From assembly GCF_036178845.1 (NCBI RefSeq), contig NZ_CP108070.1, positions 8,556,001 through 8,620,000 of the forward strand: a stretch of DNA of 64,000 bases, written 5' to 3'. The position numbers and the translations under genes were made by a program. The notes below the pieces were generated by a model. That model was given only the letters and a program-made list of their open reading frames with translations, did not search any database and had not been told where the DNA came from. This document shows positions 1 through 8,125 of this stretch, piece by piece. Source of the DNA: Streptomyces sp. NBC_00271. Its GTDB lineage: Bacteria; Actinomycetota; Actinomycetes; Streptomycetales; Streptomycetaceae. The first letter of the stretch is position 1, and each line of letters opens with the position of its first letter.

Positions 1-224
1 CGCAGGTCCGTCGCGTGCTCGGGCAGCGTCAGCGCGGCCGCTTCGGCCTGCTCCGCCAGTGGCACGGTGCTGTCGGAGCAGGCCCGCGCGTCCGTTCGCG
101 GGAACACCGGGCGGAGTTCCGCGTACAGCGCCCCGCCCCCGGCCAGCGCGAAGACCGCTCCCGGCACGGCCACCGACCGCCACCGCTGTCTCAACCACCC
201 CTGGTGCACCGGCAGTTCATCCAC
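1..224 (-). CDS. Partial exported or membrane-anchored protein of unknown function (N-terminus only)
   Basis: On the minus strand an open frame starts at a GTG 11 bases past the thrS stop and runs off the left edge. It encodes about 74 residues: a short basic N-terminus (LRQRWRSVAVPG), one hydrophobic segment (AVFALAGGGALYAEL) and then a polar part. That looks like a signal anchor or single membrane helix. Codon third-position bias fits Streptomyces. No family can be named from this fragment. The tight spacing suggests co-transcription with thrS. No clear Shine-Dalgarno precedes the GTG, so the start is uncertain. Confidence 0.45.
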   Translation of the reverse strand, partial: MDELPVHQGWLRQRWRSVAVPGAVFALAGGGALYAELRPVFPRTDARACSDSTVPLAEQAEAAALTLPEHATDL

Positions 225-235
225 GGCGCGGAAAT

Positions 236-1465
236 CTAGCCGATCAGTTCGGTGCTGTGGGCGCGGACGAGACGGGTGATGCGGTCCAGCGCCTCGGCGG
301 CGGGCCCCGGGTCGAGGCGGCGGCCGTCGCGCAGGCGCAGGGCGATCTCGTCGGCCGCGGTCTCCCGGGGGCCGATCACCGCCTGGTACGGGACCAGGCG
401 GGCGGCGCGGATCCGGGCGCCCAGGGTGCCCTGGTCAGGGGTGATGAGCCGGGCTCGGAGGCCCCGGTCCAGGCAGCGGCGTACGAGATCGGCCGCCTGT
501 TCGACCTCGGCCCGCGCGTCGGAGACGGGCAGGGCCACCAGTTGGGTCGGGGCGAGCCAGGGCGGGAAGGCGCCGCCGTGCGCCTCGATGAGGTGGGCGA
601 CGGCGCGCTCCAGGCTGCCGATGACACTGCGGTGGACCATGACCGGCCGGTGTTTCGCCCCGTCGGCGCCGATGTAGTGCAGGTCGAAGCGTTCGGGTTG
701 GTGGAAGTCGATCTGAACGGTGGAGAGGGTGGACTCCCGGCCCGCCGGATCGGCGATCTGGACGTCGATCTTGGGGCCGTAGAACGCGGCCTCGCCCTCG
801 ACGGCCTCGTACGCCACCCCGGAGCGGTCGAGCACCTCGCGCAGCAGCGCCGCCGAGCGCCGCCACAGCTCGGGGTCGGCGACGTACTTGCCGCCGGGGC
901 CCGGCAGGGAGAGCCGGTGGTGGGCCGCCCGGATGCCCATCGCCTCGTACGCCCGGTGGATCAACTCCAGTGCCGCCGACGCCTCTTCGGCGACCTGCTC
1001 CAGGGTGCAGAAGAGGTGCGCGTCGTTGAGCTGGATGGCGCGTACGCGGGTGAGGCCGCCGAGGACGCCGGACGGCTCGGAGCGGTACATCCCGCCCAAC
1101 TCGGCCACGCGGAGCGGGAGTTCGCGGTAACTGTGGGAGCGGGAGCGGTAGATGAGCGCGTGGTGGGGACACAGGCTCGGGCGCAGCACCACCTGCTCGC
1201 CGCCGAGTTCCATCGGCGGGAACATGTCCTCGCTGTAGTGCGACCAGTGCCCGGAGATCTCGTACAGCTCCCGCTTGCCCAGCACCGGTGAGTACACGTG
1301 CTGGTAGCCCGCGCGTCGCTCGGCGTCGCGGACGTACTCCTCCAGGGCGTGGCGCACGGCCGCGCCGTCGGGCAGCCAGTAGGGCAGGCCCGCGCCCATC
1401 AGGGGATCGGTGTCGAACAGGTCCAGTTCACGGCCGAGTCGGCGGTGGTCGGGGAGGGCGGTCAT
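236..1465 (-). CDS. thrS: Short threonyl-tRNA synthetase lacking TGS and editing domains
   Basis: Class II aminoacyl-tRNA synthetase that charges tRNA-Thr in the cytoplasm; 409 residues against roughly 640-660 for the full enzyme. The whole protein is catalytic core plus anticodon-binding domain. Motif 2 is seen as MYRSEPSG and motif 3 as GSLERA. The three zinc ligands typical of ThrRS can be placed: Cys in RPSLCPHH, His in NDAHLFC and His in VMVHRS. The N-terminal TGS and editing domains are absent, as in the second ThrRS that many Streptomyces carry beside a full-length one. The ATG was chosen because GAGGAG lies six bases upstream. A leader peptide and terminator hairpin sit just upstream, so attenuation is likely. 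Confidence 0.93.
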   Translation of the reverse strand: MTALPDHRRLGRELDLFDTDPLMGAGLPYWLPDGAAVRHALEEYVRDAERRAGYQHVYSPVLGKRELYEISGHWSHYSEDMFPPMELGGEQVVLRPSLCPHHALIYRSRSHSYRELPLRVAELGGMYRSEPSGVLGGLTRVRAIQLNDAHLFCTLEQVAEEASAALELIHRAYEAMGIRAAHHRLSLPGPGGKYVADPELWRRSAALLREVLDRSGVAYEAVEGEAAFYGPKIDVQIADPAGRESTLSTVQIDFHQPERFDLHYIGADGAKHRPVMVHRSVIGSLERAVAHLIEAHGGAFPPWLAPTQLVALPVSDARAEVEQAADLVRRCLDRGLRARLITPDQGTLGARIRAARLVPYQAVIGPRETAADEIALRLRDGRRLDPGPAAEALDRITRLVRAHSTELIG

Positions 1466-1505
1466 GGTGGTCTCCTCGCTTCTCGAGGGGCGAGTGACCA
1501 CACGG

Positions 1506-1537
1506 CGAAGCCCCGGGGCACTCGCCCCGGGGCTTCG
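1506..1537 (-). terminator. Terminator hairpin of the putative thrS attenuator
   Basis: A perfect 14-bp GC-rich stem with a 4-base loop lies between the leader peptide stop and the thrS ribosome-binding site. There is no U tract, as is common in Streptomyces. An alternative upstream hairpin (CGCCGG...CCGGCG) overlaps the Thr codons of the leader. Its 3' arm can instead pair with the GC-rich arm of this stem, giving the usual 1:2, 2:3, 3:4 attenuator layout. Confidence 0.7.
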
Positions 1538-1550
1538 GACTCGTCAGCAG

Positions 1551-1604
1551 TCAGCGCGCCGGGACACTCTCCGGCGTCGTCGTCTTCACAGCGGCACGCT
1601 TCAT
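1551..1604 (-). CDS. Threonine leader peptide upstream of thrS
   Basis: A 17-residue open frame, MKRAAVKTTTPESVPAR, with three consecutive ACG threonine codons at positions 8-10. Its stop is 14 bases upstream of a strong terminator hairpin that precedes thrS. There is no Shine-Dalgarno, but a TAGCGT -10 box ends 7 bases before the ATG, so the transcript is probably leaderless. The likely role is to sense charged tRNA-Thr: a ribosome stalled at the Thr codons would favour antitermination and thrS expression. The codon run and hairpin are seen directly; the regulatory role is inferred. Confidence 0.68.
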   Translation of the reverse strand: MKRAAVKTTTPESVPAR

Positions 1605-1611
1605 GGGAGGG

Positions 1612-1617
1612 ACGCTA
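1612..1617 (-). promoter_or_regulatory. -10 box for the thr leader/thrS transcript
   Basis: TAGCGT on the minus strand, 7 bases before the leader ATG, matches the Streptomyces TAGnnT -10 pattern and the spacing of leaderless transcripts. No -35 hexamer at 16-18 bases is convincing. Confidence 0.4.
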
Positions 1618-1658
1618 GCAGGGAGTGGGTGGGCGGTCGCGGCAATTGTTGTGGGCGA

Positions 1659-2594
1659 TCAGTCGGGGCCGGGGAGAGGGCTTGCGCCGGGGTTGTCGAG
1701 CGGGAACTCGTCGTCCTCCGCCTCCTCGCGCCTGAACTTGTCACCCTTGGGTTCGTCGAGCACGAACTCGTCGTCCTTGTGCTCGTCGGGCCGCGGACGC
1801 CTCGGTATCTGTTCCACCGTCGGCGCCCCCGGCTGGACCTGCGCCCGTTCCAGGAACCGCAGCAGTTCCACCGGGAAGGGGAGCACCAGGGTGGAGTTCT
1901 TCTCGGCGGCGACCGCCACCACGGTCTGCAGCAGCCTCAGTTGGAGCGCGGCGGGCTGTTCGGACATCACCCCGGCGGCTTCCGCCAGCTTCTTCGACGC
2001 CTGCAGTTCGGCGTCCGCGTTGATGATGCGGGCCCGCCGTTCCCGGTCGGCCTCGGCCTGCCGGGCCATCGACCGTTTCATCGTCTCCGGCAGCGACACG
2101 TCCTTGATCTCGACCCGGTCGATCTGCACGCCCCAGCCCATGGCCGGACTGTCGATCATCAGCTCCAGGCCCTGGTTGAGCTTCTCCCGGTTGGAGAGCA
2201 GGTCGTCCAGGTCGCTCTTGCCGATGATCGAGCGCAGCGAGGTCTGCGCCATCTGCGAGACGGCGAAGCGGTAGTCCTCGACCTGGATGACCGCGTCGGC
2301 CGCGTCGACCACCTTGAAGTAGATGACCGCGTCGACCCGGACCGTGACGTTGTCCCGCGTGATGCCGTCCTGCGCGGGGACGGGCATCGTCACGATCTGC
2401 ATGTTGACCTTACGCAGCCGGTCCACACCGGGGATGATCATGGTGAACCCGGGCGGCCTGATGCCACCCCGGAGCCGCCCGAGCCGGAGCACCACGCCCC
2501 GCTCGTACTGCTTGACAACCCGGGCTGCCGCGGCGACGTACACCACCCCCGCGGTACCGACCACCGCGACCGTGGCCAAGAGCTCTTCGAGCAT
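1659..2594 (-). CDS. SPFH/band 7 (stomatin-like, slipin) membrane protein
   Basis: A 311-residue slipin-type protein. An N-terminal hydrophobic segment (about residues 4-24, LLATVAVVGTAGVVYVAAAA) is followed directly by the SPFH start VVKQYERGVVLRLGRL. The conserved core includes ITRDNVTVRVDAVIYFKV and a helical ERRARIINADAELQASKKL stretch. The last 60 residues are acidic and low in complexity. Such proteins form oligomers in membrane microdomains, often beside NfeD-type proteases, but no nfeD partner is seen here. AAAGGGGG precedes the ATG. A terminator-like hairpin separates it from the SulP operon upstream. Confidence 0.88.
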   Translation of the reverse strand: MLEELLATVAVVGTAGVVYVAAAARVVKQYERGVVLRLGRLRGGIRPPGFTMIIPGVDRLRKVNMQIVTMPVPAQDGITRDNVTVRVDAVIYFKVVDAADAVIQVEDYRFAVSQMAQTSLRSIIGKSDLDDLLSNREKLNQGLELMIDSPAMGWGVQIDRVEIKDVSLPETMKRSMARQAEADRERRARIINADAELQASKKLAEAAGVMSEQPAALQLRLLQTVVAVAAEKNSTLVLPFPVELLRFLERAQVQPGAPTVEQIPRRPRPDEHKDDEFVLDEPKGDKFRREEAEDDEFPLDNPGASPLPGPD

Positions 2595-2651
2595 GACGAC
2601 CCCCTTTCGAGCCGCCGTACACCACCACTAATCCCACGATATGCCTCACGC

Positions 2652-2687
2652 GGGCTCGCGGTCGAGGATCCCCCCGACCGCGAGCCC
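2652..2687 (-). terminator. Hairpin downstream of the carbonic anhydrase-SulP operon
   Basis: A perfect 13-bp inverted repeat with a 10-base loop begins 7 bases past the SulP stop and lies ahead of the band 7 gene. No T tract follows. Confidence 0.6.
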
Positions 2688-2693
2688 CGGGGG

Positions 2694-4178
2694 TCAGCCG
2701 GTGGTCATCTTCACCGGTTCCGTCCCCGCGTCACTGTGCCGCGCCGACCAGTTCTCCAGCGCGGTGCGGCAGGCGTGATCGAGGTGGTGCAGGCCGGAGA
2801 GGTCCAGTTCGACCGGGCGGTCCTGGGGCAGTGCCTCGAGGCTGTCGAGGATCTTCGGCAGCCTCAGGAAGGTCGCGTTGCCCGACAGATACGCCTGGAC
2901 GGGGCCCGCACCCTTGTCTACGACCTCCAGGCGGACGTGCGAGGCCTCCCACGCCGTCTTGACGACCGCCAGGGCCAGCCCTATGAGCACCCCCTCGAAC
3001 ATGCTGACGGCGACGATCGACACCGCCGTGACGACGAGGATCAGCGCCTCGCCCCGGTGCTCGCGCCACAGCGAGACGACCTCGCGCAGCGGGACCAGCT
3101 TCCAGCCCGCGTGCACCAGGACGCCGGCGAGGGCGGGCAGCGGGATGACGCCGAGCGCGGCGGGCAGCAGCGCCGCGAACAGCAGCAGCCAGACGCCGTG
3201 CAGCACGCGGGACGCCTTCGTCCGCGCGCCCGCCTGGACGTTCGCCGCGCTGCGCACGATCACCGCGGTCATCGGCAGCGCTCCGAGCAGTCCGCAGACC
3301 GTGTTGCCCGCGCCCTGCGCCATCAGTTCCCTGTCGTACTCGGTACGGGGGCCGTTGTGCAGCCGGTCCACGGCCGCCGCGCTGAACAGCGACTCGGCGG
3401 AGGCGATCAGCGTGAAGGCGAGCACCGTGCCGAGCACGCCCACGCTCGCGAGCTCCCCGAAGGCCGCCGGGCTCGGCAGCTGGATCGAGCCGACCAGCCC
3501 CCGCACCTCGACCTTGGCCACCGGCAGCCCGAACCCCGAGGCCACCACTGTGGCCAGCACGACCGCGCCGAGCGCCCCCGGCACCGTACGCACCCGGCGC
3601 GGCAGCCGCCGCCACAGGACGAGCACGGCGATCGTGCCCGCCCCGAGTCCGACCGAGGCCAGCGCCTCGGTGCTGCGGGCCGCGTCGACGACGGCCTCCG
3701 GCAGTCCGGCGAGCTTGTCGAGTCCGGAGGCGGGGGCCTTGAGCCCGGCCATCGAGTAGAGCTGGCCCGCGATCAGCACGAGGCCGATCCCGGCGAGCAT
3801 GCCCTCGACGACGGCCACCGAGATGGCCCGGAAGTAGCGCCCCAGCTTCAGGGCGCCCATGAGGAGTTGGAGCACACCCGTGGCGAGCACGACGACTCCG
3901 AGGACGGCGAGCCCGTACTCCCGTACGGCCTCGAGGACCAGCACGGTCAGTCCGGCCGCCGGGCCCGACACCTGAAGGCTGCTGCCGCGCATCAGGCCGG
4001 TGACGAGACCGCCCACGATGCCGGTGACCAGGCCGAGTTCGGCCGGGACACCGGAGGCGACGGCGACGCCCACGCACAGCGGCAGGGCGACCAGGAACAC
4101 GACGATCGAGGCGGCGAAGTCCTGCCGCAGGTGGGGGAGTTTGCTCATGAGGCTCGACGTGTTCATCGCGCGGCTCAC
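2694..4178 (-). CDS. SulP family anion (bicarbonate/sulfate) permease
   Basis: Integral membrane protein of 494 residues with about ten hydrophobic helices (such as FAASIVVFLVALPLCVGVAV) and the SulP core GPAAGLTVLVLEAV. A short C-terminal STAS-like part (VELDLSGLHHLDHACRTAL) follows. Its GTG start overlaps the carbonic anhydrase stop (GTGA), so the two are translationally coupled. Fusion or pairing of SulP with carbonic anhydrase is a known arrangement that points to bicarbonate rather than sulfate as substrate; that substrate is inferred from the neighbour. Confidence 0.9.
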   Translation of the reverse strand: MSRAMNTSSLMSKLPHLRQDFAASIVVFLVALPLCVGVAVASGVPAELGLVTGIVGGLVTGLMRGSSLQVSGPAAGLTVLVLEAVREYGLAVLGVVVLATGVLQLLMGALKLGRYFRAISVAVVEGMLAGIGLVLIAGQLYSMAGLKAPASGLDKLAGLPEAVVDAARSTEALASVGLGAGTIAVLVLWRRLPRRVRTVPGALGAVVLATVVASGFGLPVAKVEVRGLVGSIQLPSPAAFGELASVGVLGTVLAFTLIASAESLFSAAAVDRLHNGPRTEYDRELMAQGAGNTVCGLLGALPMTAVIVRSAANVQAGARTKASRVLHGVWLLLFAALLPAALGVIPLPALAGVLVHAGWKLVPLREVVSLWREHRGEALILVVTAVSIVAVSMFEGVLIGLALAVVKTAWEASHVRLEVVDKGAGPVQAYLSGNATFLRLPKILDSLEALPQDRPVELDLSGLHHLDHACRTALENWSARHSDAGTEPVKMTTG

Positions 4179-4753
4179 AGGGCCTCGAAGGTGTCGGTGT
4201 GCGCTCGGTGTTCGCGCACGGCTCCGGTGTGGACCTCGTAGTACCAGCCGTGCAGACGCAGCCGGCCCGTCGTCAGGGCCCTTTCCACACAGGGGTATCC
4301 GCGGAGCCTGAGCAGTTGCGCGAGGACGTGGTTCTGTACCGCGTCGGCGACGGTGGGGTCGTCGCCCGGTGCGTCGGACGGGCGCTGCACCTGCGCGAGC
4401 CAGTCGCGCACGGCGGGTACGGCCGTCAGGTCCTCGCCGCGCACCAGCGCGCCGACGGCACCGCAGTGCGAATGGCCGCAGACCACGATCTCGGACACGC
4501 CGAGCACGTCCACCGCGTACTCGACGGTGGCCGCCTCGGAGGTCGGCCGGCCGGGGACGTAGGGCGGGACGATGTTGCCCGCGGTGCGCAGCTCGAAGAG
4601 CTCGCCCGGGCGGGCGCCGGTGATCAGGGCCGGAACGACCCGGGAGTCGGAGCAGGTGATGAACAGGACCTGCGGGGACTGGCCGTCGGCGAGCGAGGCG
4701 AACTCCTCGGGCCGCCGGCCGAAGGAGCGGGCATGGTCGATGAGGGGCTGCAT
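4175..4753 (-). CDS. Beta-carbonic anhydrase
   Basis: Cytoplasmic zinc enzyme that interconverts CO2 and bicarbonate; 192 residues, usual for the family. The zinc and dyad motifs are visible: CSDSR near residue 34 and GHSHCGAV near residue 93. AGGAGG stands 7 bases before the ATG. It is the first gene of a two-gene operon with the SulP permease, so hydration of CO2 and bicarbonate movement across the membrane are probably coupled. Confidence 0.95.
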   Translation of the reverse strand: MQPLIDHARSFGRRPEEFASLADGQSPQVLFITCSDSRVVPALITGARPGELFELRTAGNIVPPYVPGRPTSEAATVEYAVDVLGVSEIVVCGHSHCGAVGALVRGEDLTAVPAVRDWLAQVQRPSDAPGDDPTVADAVQNHVLAQLLRLRGYPCVERALTTGRLRLHGWYYEVHTGAVREHRAHTDTFEAL

Positions 4754-4823
4754 GTCAGTTCCTCCTGGCGCGCCCTGAGGGCGCGTCGGCTTACAAGACG
4801 GAGCGTGGGGGGACGCGCTCCGC

Positions 4824-5162
4824 TCAGCAGCGGAAGACCTGAAGTGCGGCGGGGGAGTGGGCGGTCGAGGATCTCGACGTGCGCGGGTGCGCCGCGGCGG
4901 GCGCGAGCGGCGCGTACGAGGCCGCGGGGTCGCTCGCGAGCAGGGCGCGCGGGGGTGTGTCGGGGACGAGATCCTCGTCGCGGGTCCGCTGACGGGCGCC
5001 CAGAGGGGGTGCCACCTTGTGCGGATGCTCGGCTTCGGCGCAGGAGACGACTTCGCCCTTGTGCGCGGACGCGAACACCTCGGTGGGAGCGAAGAGCTGG
5101 AGGCTGATCAGGACGGCGGCGAGTACCACGTACAGGGGTCGGGCCGTCGTACCTCGTAACAT
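4824..5162 (-). CDS. Small exported protein of unknown function
   Basis: A 112-residue protein with a Sec-like signal: basic start (MLRGTTARPLY), hydrophobic core VVLAAVLISLQLFA, and a probable cut after VFASA. The rest is low in complexity, rich in Ala, Pro and His, with two cysteines (SCAEAEH and the C-terminal FRC). A GGGAGGGGGCGC ribosome-binding region precedes the ATG. It lies upstream of the carbonic anhydrase on the same strand, with a small hairpin (4799-4822) between. I do not recognise the family. Codon bias supports coding, and the signal peptide makes it more than a chance frame. Confidence 0.6.
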   Translation of the reverse strand: MLRGTTARPLYVVLAAVLISLQLFAPTEVFASAHKGEVVSCAEAEHPHKVAPPLGARQRTRDEDLVPDTPPRALLASDPAASYAPLAPAAAHPRTSRSSTAHSPAALQVFRC

Positions 5163-5202
5163 GCGCCCCCTCCCGGCGTCTCGTCCTCCATGTCAATACA
5201 TA

Positions 5203-5234
5203 GGTTAACGCGGCAAGTTGTTTGCAGGGTTAAC
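5203..5234. promoter_or_regulatory. Direct repeat of GGTTAAC in a promoter region
   Basis: Two exact GGTTAAC heptamers start at 5203 and 5228, 25 bases apart, in a locally AT-rich stretch upstream of the small exported protein. GTTAAC is itself a palindrome. The spacing of about two and a half helical turns suggests a regulator binding site, but no regulator can be named. Confidence 0.35.
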
Positions 5235-5285
5235 TCGACGTTTCACAGTGAAGTGGGCCGAAAACGCTGTGGAGGGGCCGAAAAA

Positions 5286-6389
5286 CTACGCCTCGACGAG
5301 CCCCTTGGCGTCGCGGGCCAGCGCGGTGAGCCGGGAGATCGCGCGGAAGTACTTCTTGCGGTAGCCGCCGTTCAGCATCTCCTCGCTGAAGAGCTGGTCG
5401 AAGGGCATCCCGGAGGCGAGGACGGGCACCTCGCGGTCGTACAGCCGGTCGGCGAGCACCACGAGCCGCAGCGCCGTCGACTGGTCGGGCACCGGCTGGA
5501 CGTCGGTGAGGCAGACGGCCTTCAGGTCGTCGGTCAGGGCGCCGTAGCGGCTGGGGTGCACGCGCGCGAGGTGGTCGAGCAGATGCGGGAAGTCGTCGAG
5601 GGAGGCCCCGGCCGTGGCGTACGCGGCCTTCGTGACCTGCTCGTCGGTGAACGGCGCCGGGGCCTCGGGCAGCCCGCGGTGGCGGTAGTCCTCGCCGTCG
5701 ATGCGCAGCGGCCGGAAGTGCGCGGACAGCCCCTGGATCTCGCGCAGGAAGTCGGCGGCCGCGAACCGGCCCTCGCCGAGCTTGCCCGGCAGGGTGTTCG
5801 AGGTGGCCGCGAGCGCGACCCCCGCGTCGACCAGCTTGCCGAGCAGGGTGGAGACGAGGACGGTGTCGCCCGGGTCGTCGAGTTCGAACTCGTCGATGCA
5901 CAGGAGGCGGTGCCCGGAGAGCGTCTGCACGGTCTTCTGGAAGCCGAGCGCGCCGACCAGGTTCGTCAGCTCCACGAAGGTGCCGAAGGCCTTGAGCGCG
6001 GGCTCGGCCGGGGTGGCGTGCCACAGGGAGGCGAGCAGGTGGGTCTTGCCGACGCCGTAGCCGCCGTCCAGGTAGACGCCCCGGGGGCCGGCCGGGGTCT
6101 TCGGCGCCTTGGCCTTGCCGAAGCCGAAGAAGCCCCGTTTACCGCCGCCGACCGCGTGCGCCCCGCCGAGACCGGCCGCGAAGCCGGCGAGGACCTGTAC
6201 GGCCTCGGTCTGGCTCGGCTGGTTCGGGTCCGGAATGTACGTTTCGAAGCGCACGGAGTCGAAGCGCGGCGGCGGCACCATCTCGGCGACCAGCCGGTCC
6301 GCGGGGACGTGCGGCTCGCGGGCGCACAGGGACGTGGGGGCTGCTTCGGGTATCGGTTCGATCCCGGAAGCGGCGGTGGAGGACGACAC
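5286..6389 (-). CDS. zapE: ZapE-like AAA+ ATPase (AFG1 family)
   Basis: Cytoplasmic P-loop ATPase of the AFG1/ZapE family, linked in other bacteria to cell division. Walker A is GGYGVGKTHLL and Walker B LLCIDEFEL; a sensor region LAATSNTLPGKL follows. With the GTG start chosen here it is 367 residues, usual for the family. The frame extends further upstream, but that would run across the promoter of the divergent reductase, and a TAGAGT -10 box sits 8 bases before this GTG, which fits a leaderless mRNA. The symbol is by family resemblance; the role in Streptomyces division is not shown. Confidence 0.87.
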   Translation of the reverse strand: MSSSTAASGIEPIPEAAPTSLCAREPHVPADRLVAEMVPPPRFDSVRFETYIPDPNQPSQTEAVQVLAGFAAGLGGAHAVGGGKRGFFGFGKAKAPKTPAGPRGVYLDGGYGVGKTHLLASLWHATPAEPALKAFGTFVELTNLVGALGFQKTVQTLSGHRLLCIDEFELDDPGDTVLVSTLLGKLVDAGVALAATSNTLPGKLGEGRFAAADFLREIQGLSAHFRPLRIDGEDYRHRGLPEAPAPFTDEQVTKAAYATAGASLDDFPHLLDHLARVHPSRYGALTDDLKAVCLTDVQPVPDQSTALRLVVLADRLYDREVPVLASGMPFDQLFSEEMLNGGYRKKYFRAISRLTALARDAKGLVEA

Positions 6390-6397
6390 GGTTCCCC

Positions 6398-6403
6398 ACT
6401 CTA
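6398..6403 (-). promoter_or_regulatory. -10 box of the zapE-like gene
   Basis: TAGAGT on the minus strand, 8 bases upstream of the GTG start, in the 37-base gap between divergent genes. The spacing predicts a leaderless transcript. Confidence 0.4.
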
Positions 6404-6426
6404 AGCGCCGTGCCACACTGCACGAC

Positions 6427-7263
6427 ATGCGACGCCTGTTCCCTGTGACCTACGAAACAGCAGCCCAGGCCACCGCCGGGGCCCCCGATGCCCCTCGTGC
6501 GGCTGTGGCGGATGTGACGGATGCGACGGACCGTGAGTGGGGACTGCTGGAGCTGGCGGAGGCGTACGCCTACCCCGAGCCCCGCTCCGCCGGGGTCCGG
6601 GAGCCCTGGCTGCGGGCCAACATGGTCTCCACGCTCGACGGCGCCGCTCAGCACGACGGGAAGTCCCAGGGCATCTCCAGCGCCGCCGACATGCGGATCT
6701 TCGGGGTGTTGCGGGCTCTCGCGGACGTCGTGGTCGTCGGCGCGGAAACGGTACGCCAGGAGGGTTACCGTCCGGCACGCGCGCGTGCGGAGTTCGCGGG
6801 GTCCCGGGAGGCGGCCGGACAGGGCCCGGCGCCCGTGATCGCCGTCGTCACCGCGAGCCTCGACCTGGACTTCTCGCTGCCCCTGTTCACCTCGCCCCTG
6901 GTGCCCACGCTCGTCCTGACGGGCGCCGCGGCAGCCCCCGACCGGGTGGCGGCGGCCGAGAAGGCGGGCGCCGAGGTGGTGATCGCAGGGGACGGGATGG
7001 GCGTGGACCCGGTACGGGCCGTGCGTGCCCTCGCTGAGCGCGACATGACCCGGCTGCTGACGGAGGGCGGCCCGCGGCTGTTGGGCCAGATGGTCGCGGC
7101 GGGTGTCCTCGACGAACTGTGCCTGACCCTCTCCCCGACGCTCACCGCGGGAGACGCGCAGCGGATCGCCGGGGGGCCCGCGATGGCGGTTCCCGAGCGG
7201 CTCGAACTGGCGTCCCTCCTGGAGGAGGCCGGATTCCTCTTCGCCCGATACCGTCGCCCCTGA
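6427..7263 (+). CDS. Stand-alone pyrimidine reductase (RibD C-terminal domain family)
   Basis: A 278-residue NADPH-dependent reductase of the RibD C-terminal/DHFR-like fold. Motifs seen: NMVSTLDGAA and ISSAADMRIFGVLRALADVVVVG (residues about 61-106), then TEGGPRLLGQMV and the C-terminal LTLSPTLTAG. The deaminase half of RibD is absent, so it reduces a ribosylated pyrimidine or a related substrate; many actinobacteria carry such orphan copies. The ATG at 6427 was chosen over upstream in-frame starts because those overlap the divergent zapE-like gene. No riboflavin genes are nearby. Confidence 0.85.
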   Translation: MRRLFPVTYETAAQATAGAPDAPRAAVADVTDATDREWGLLELAEAYAYPEPRSAGVREPWLRANMVSTLDGAAQHDGKSQGISSAADMRIFGVLRALADVVVVGAETVRQEGYRPARARAEFAGSREAAGQGPAPVIAVVTASLDLDFSLPLFTSPLVPTLVLTGAAAAPDRVAAAEKAGAEVVIAGDGMGVDPVRAVRALAERDMTRLLTEGGPRLLGQMVAAGVLDELCLTLSPTLTAGDAQRIAGGPAMAVPERLELASLLEEAGFLFARYRRP

Positions 7264-7443
7264 CCGGTGGCCCTGGCGTCGGTCGGGGCCACCGGTCTCG
7301 GCCGTCGGCCAGGGCGAGGTAGCGGAGTGGATCATTCCGATTATCTTCCGGGCACACTGAAAATCGCAGTCCCCGTGCGATCACGGGGCAGGATGGTTTC
7401 CGCAGGGGGCCAGGGAGGCCCACGGAGGAGAAGGGCGCCTGTC

Positions 7444-7917
7444 GTGTTCACAAGCGTATTGATGATCGAGAAGGCCCTGACGTCCGCCGACGTGGAGTTC
7501 GTCACCACCTTGCACGGTGACGAGGTGGTCGCCTTCCACGTGCTGCTCCAGCCGCGGGGCGATCAGGCGGACCGGCTGCTGCGGGCCATCGACGACGTCG
7601 CGCTCGGGGAGCTGGACGAGGCGGCCCACGAGCGTGAGACGCCGGAGGGCGCGGACGCGGCCGGTCAGGGGCAGCAGGCCCTCGAGGTGTCGCTGGTGGC
7701 GCTGCGCTCGGCCGGCAGCGAGGCCGAGGGGCGGCTCATCGAGAACCACCCGCTCGACGCGCTCAAGAAGCTGGTCGACGAGATCGGCGCGGACGAGGTC
7801 ATCGTGCTCACCGACCCGCACTACGTGGAGGAGTTCTTCCACCGCGACTGGGCCTCGCGGGCCCGCCACAAGGTCGGCGTGCCGGTGCTGAAGCTGTTCT
7901 CGCACAGCAAGGTGTAG
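7444..7917 (+). CDS. Conserved actinobacterial protein, often labelled indole-3-glycerol phosphate synthase in databases
   Basis: A 157-residue soluble protein beginning VFTSVLMIEKALTSADVEF. It is far too short for, and shows none of the motifs of, the TIM-barrel indole-3-glycerol phosphate synthase whose name such proteins often bear. The alternation of hydrophobic strands and helices, ending DEVIVLTDPHYVEEFFHRDW, is closer to a universal-stress or Rossmann-like fold. The GTG was chosen because a GGAGGAGAAGG stretch lies upstream and because the FTSVLMIEKAL start is the conserved one in my memory. It precedes murC on the same strand, with a 208-base gap. Function unknown. Confidence 0.8.
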   Translation: MFTSVLMIEKALTSADVEFVTTLHGDEVVAFHVLLQPRGDQADRLLRAIDDVALGELDEAAHERETPEGADAAGQGQQALEVSLVALRSAGSEAEGRLIENHPLDALKKLVDEIGADEVIVLTDPHYVEEFFHRDWASRARHKVGVPVLKLFSHSKV

Positions 7918-8125
7918 GGCTCCCGCCGGGCGTGGGTGCCGTGAGAGCTGCCGGGACGGGTCCGGTGCGGCCGGCACCTGGCTGGTCGCGCCCACGCGGC
8001 GGAGCCGCACTTGTCACGGCCCCGCGCCCCTGGGAGGTTGCGAGGGGCCGCACCGAATAGGCTGGGGCGGGTTCCTGTCTGTGGGAGCGCGCTTACCGTC
8101 GTACCGGATCTTGGGAGATACACGC

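Noticed and set aside
1410..4241. 943-codon plus-strand open frame
   Set aside because: It is antisense to the SPFH and SulP genes, which have clear family motifs; high GC keeps the opposite frame open.
7444..7917. Indole-3-glycerol phosphate synthase
   Set aside because: The product is 157 residues without TIM-barrel motifs; the database label for this family is probably wrong.
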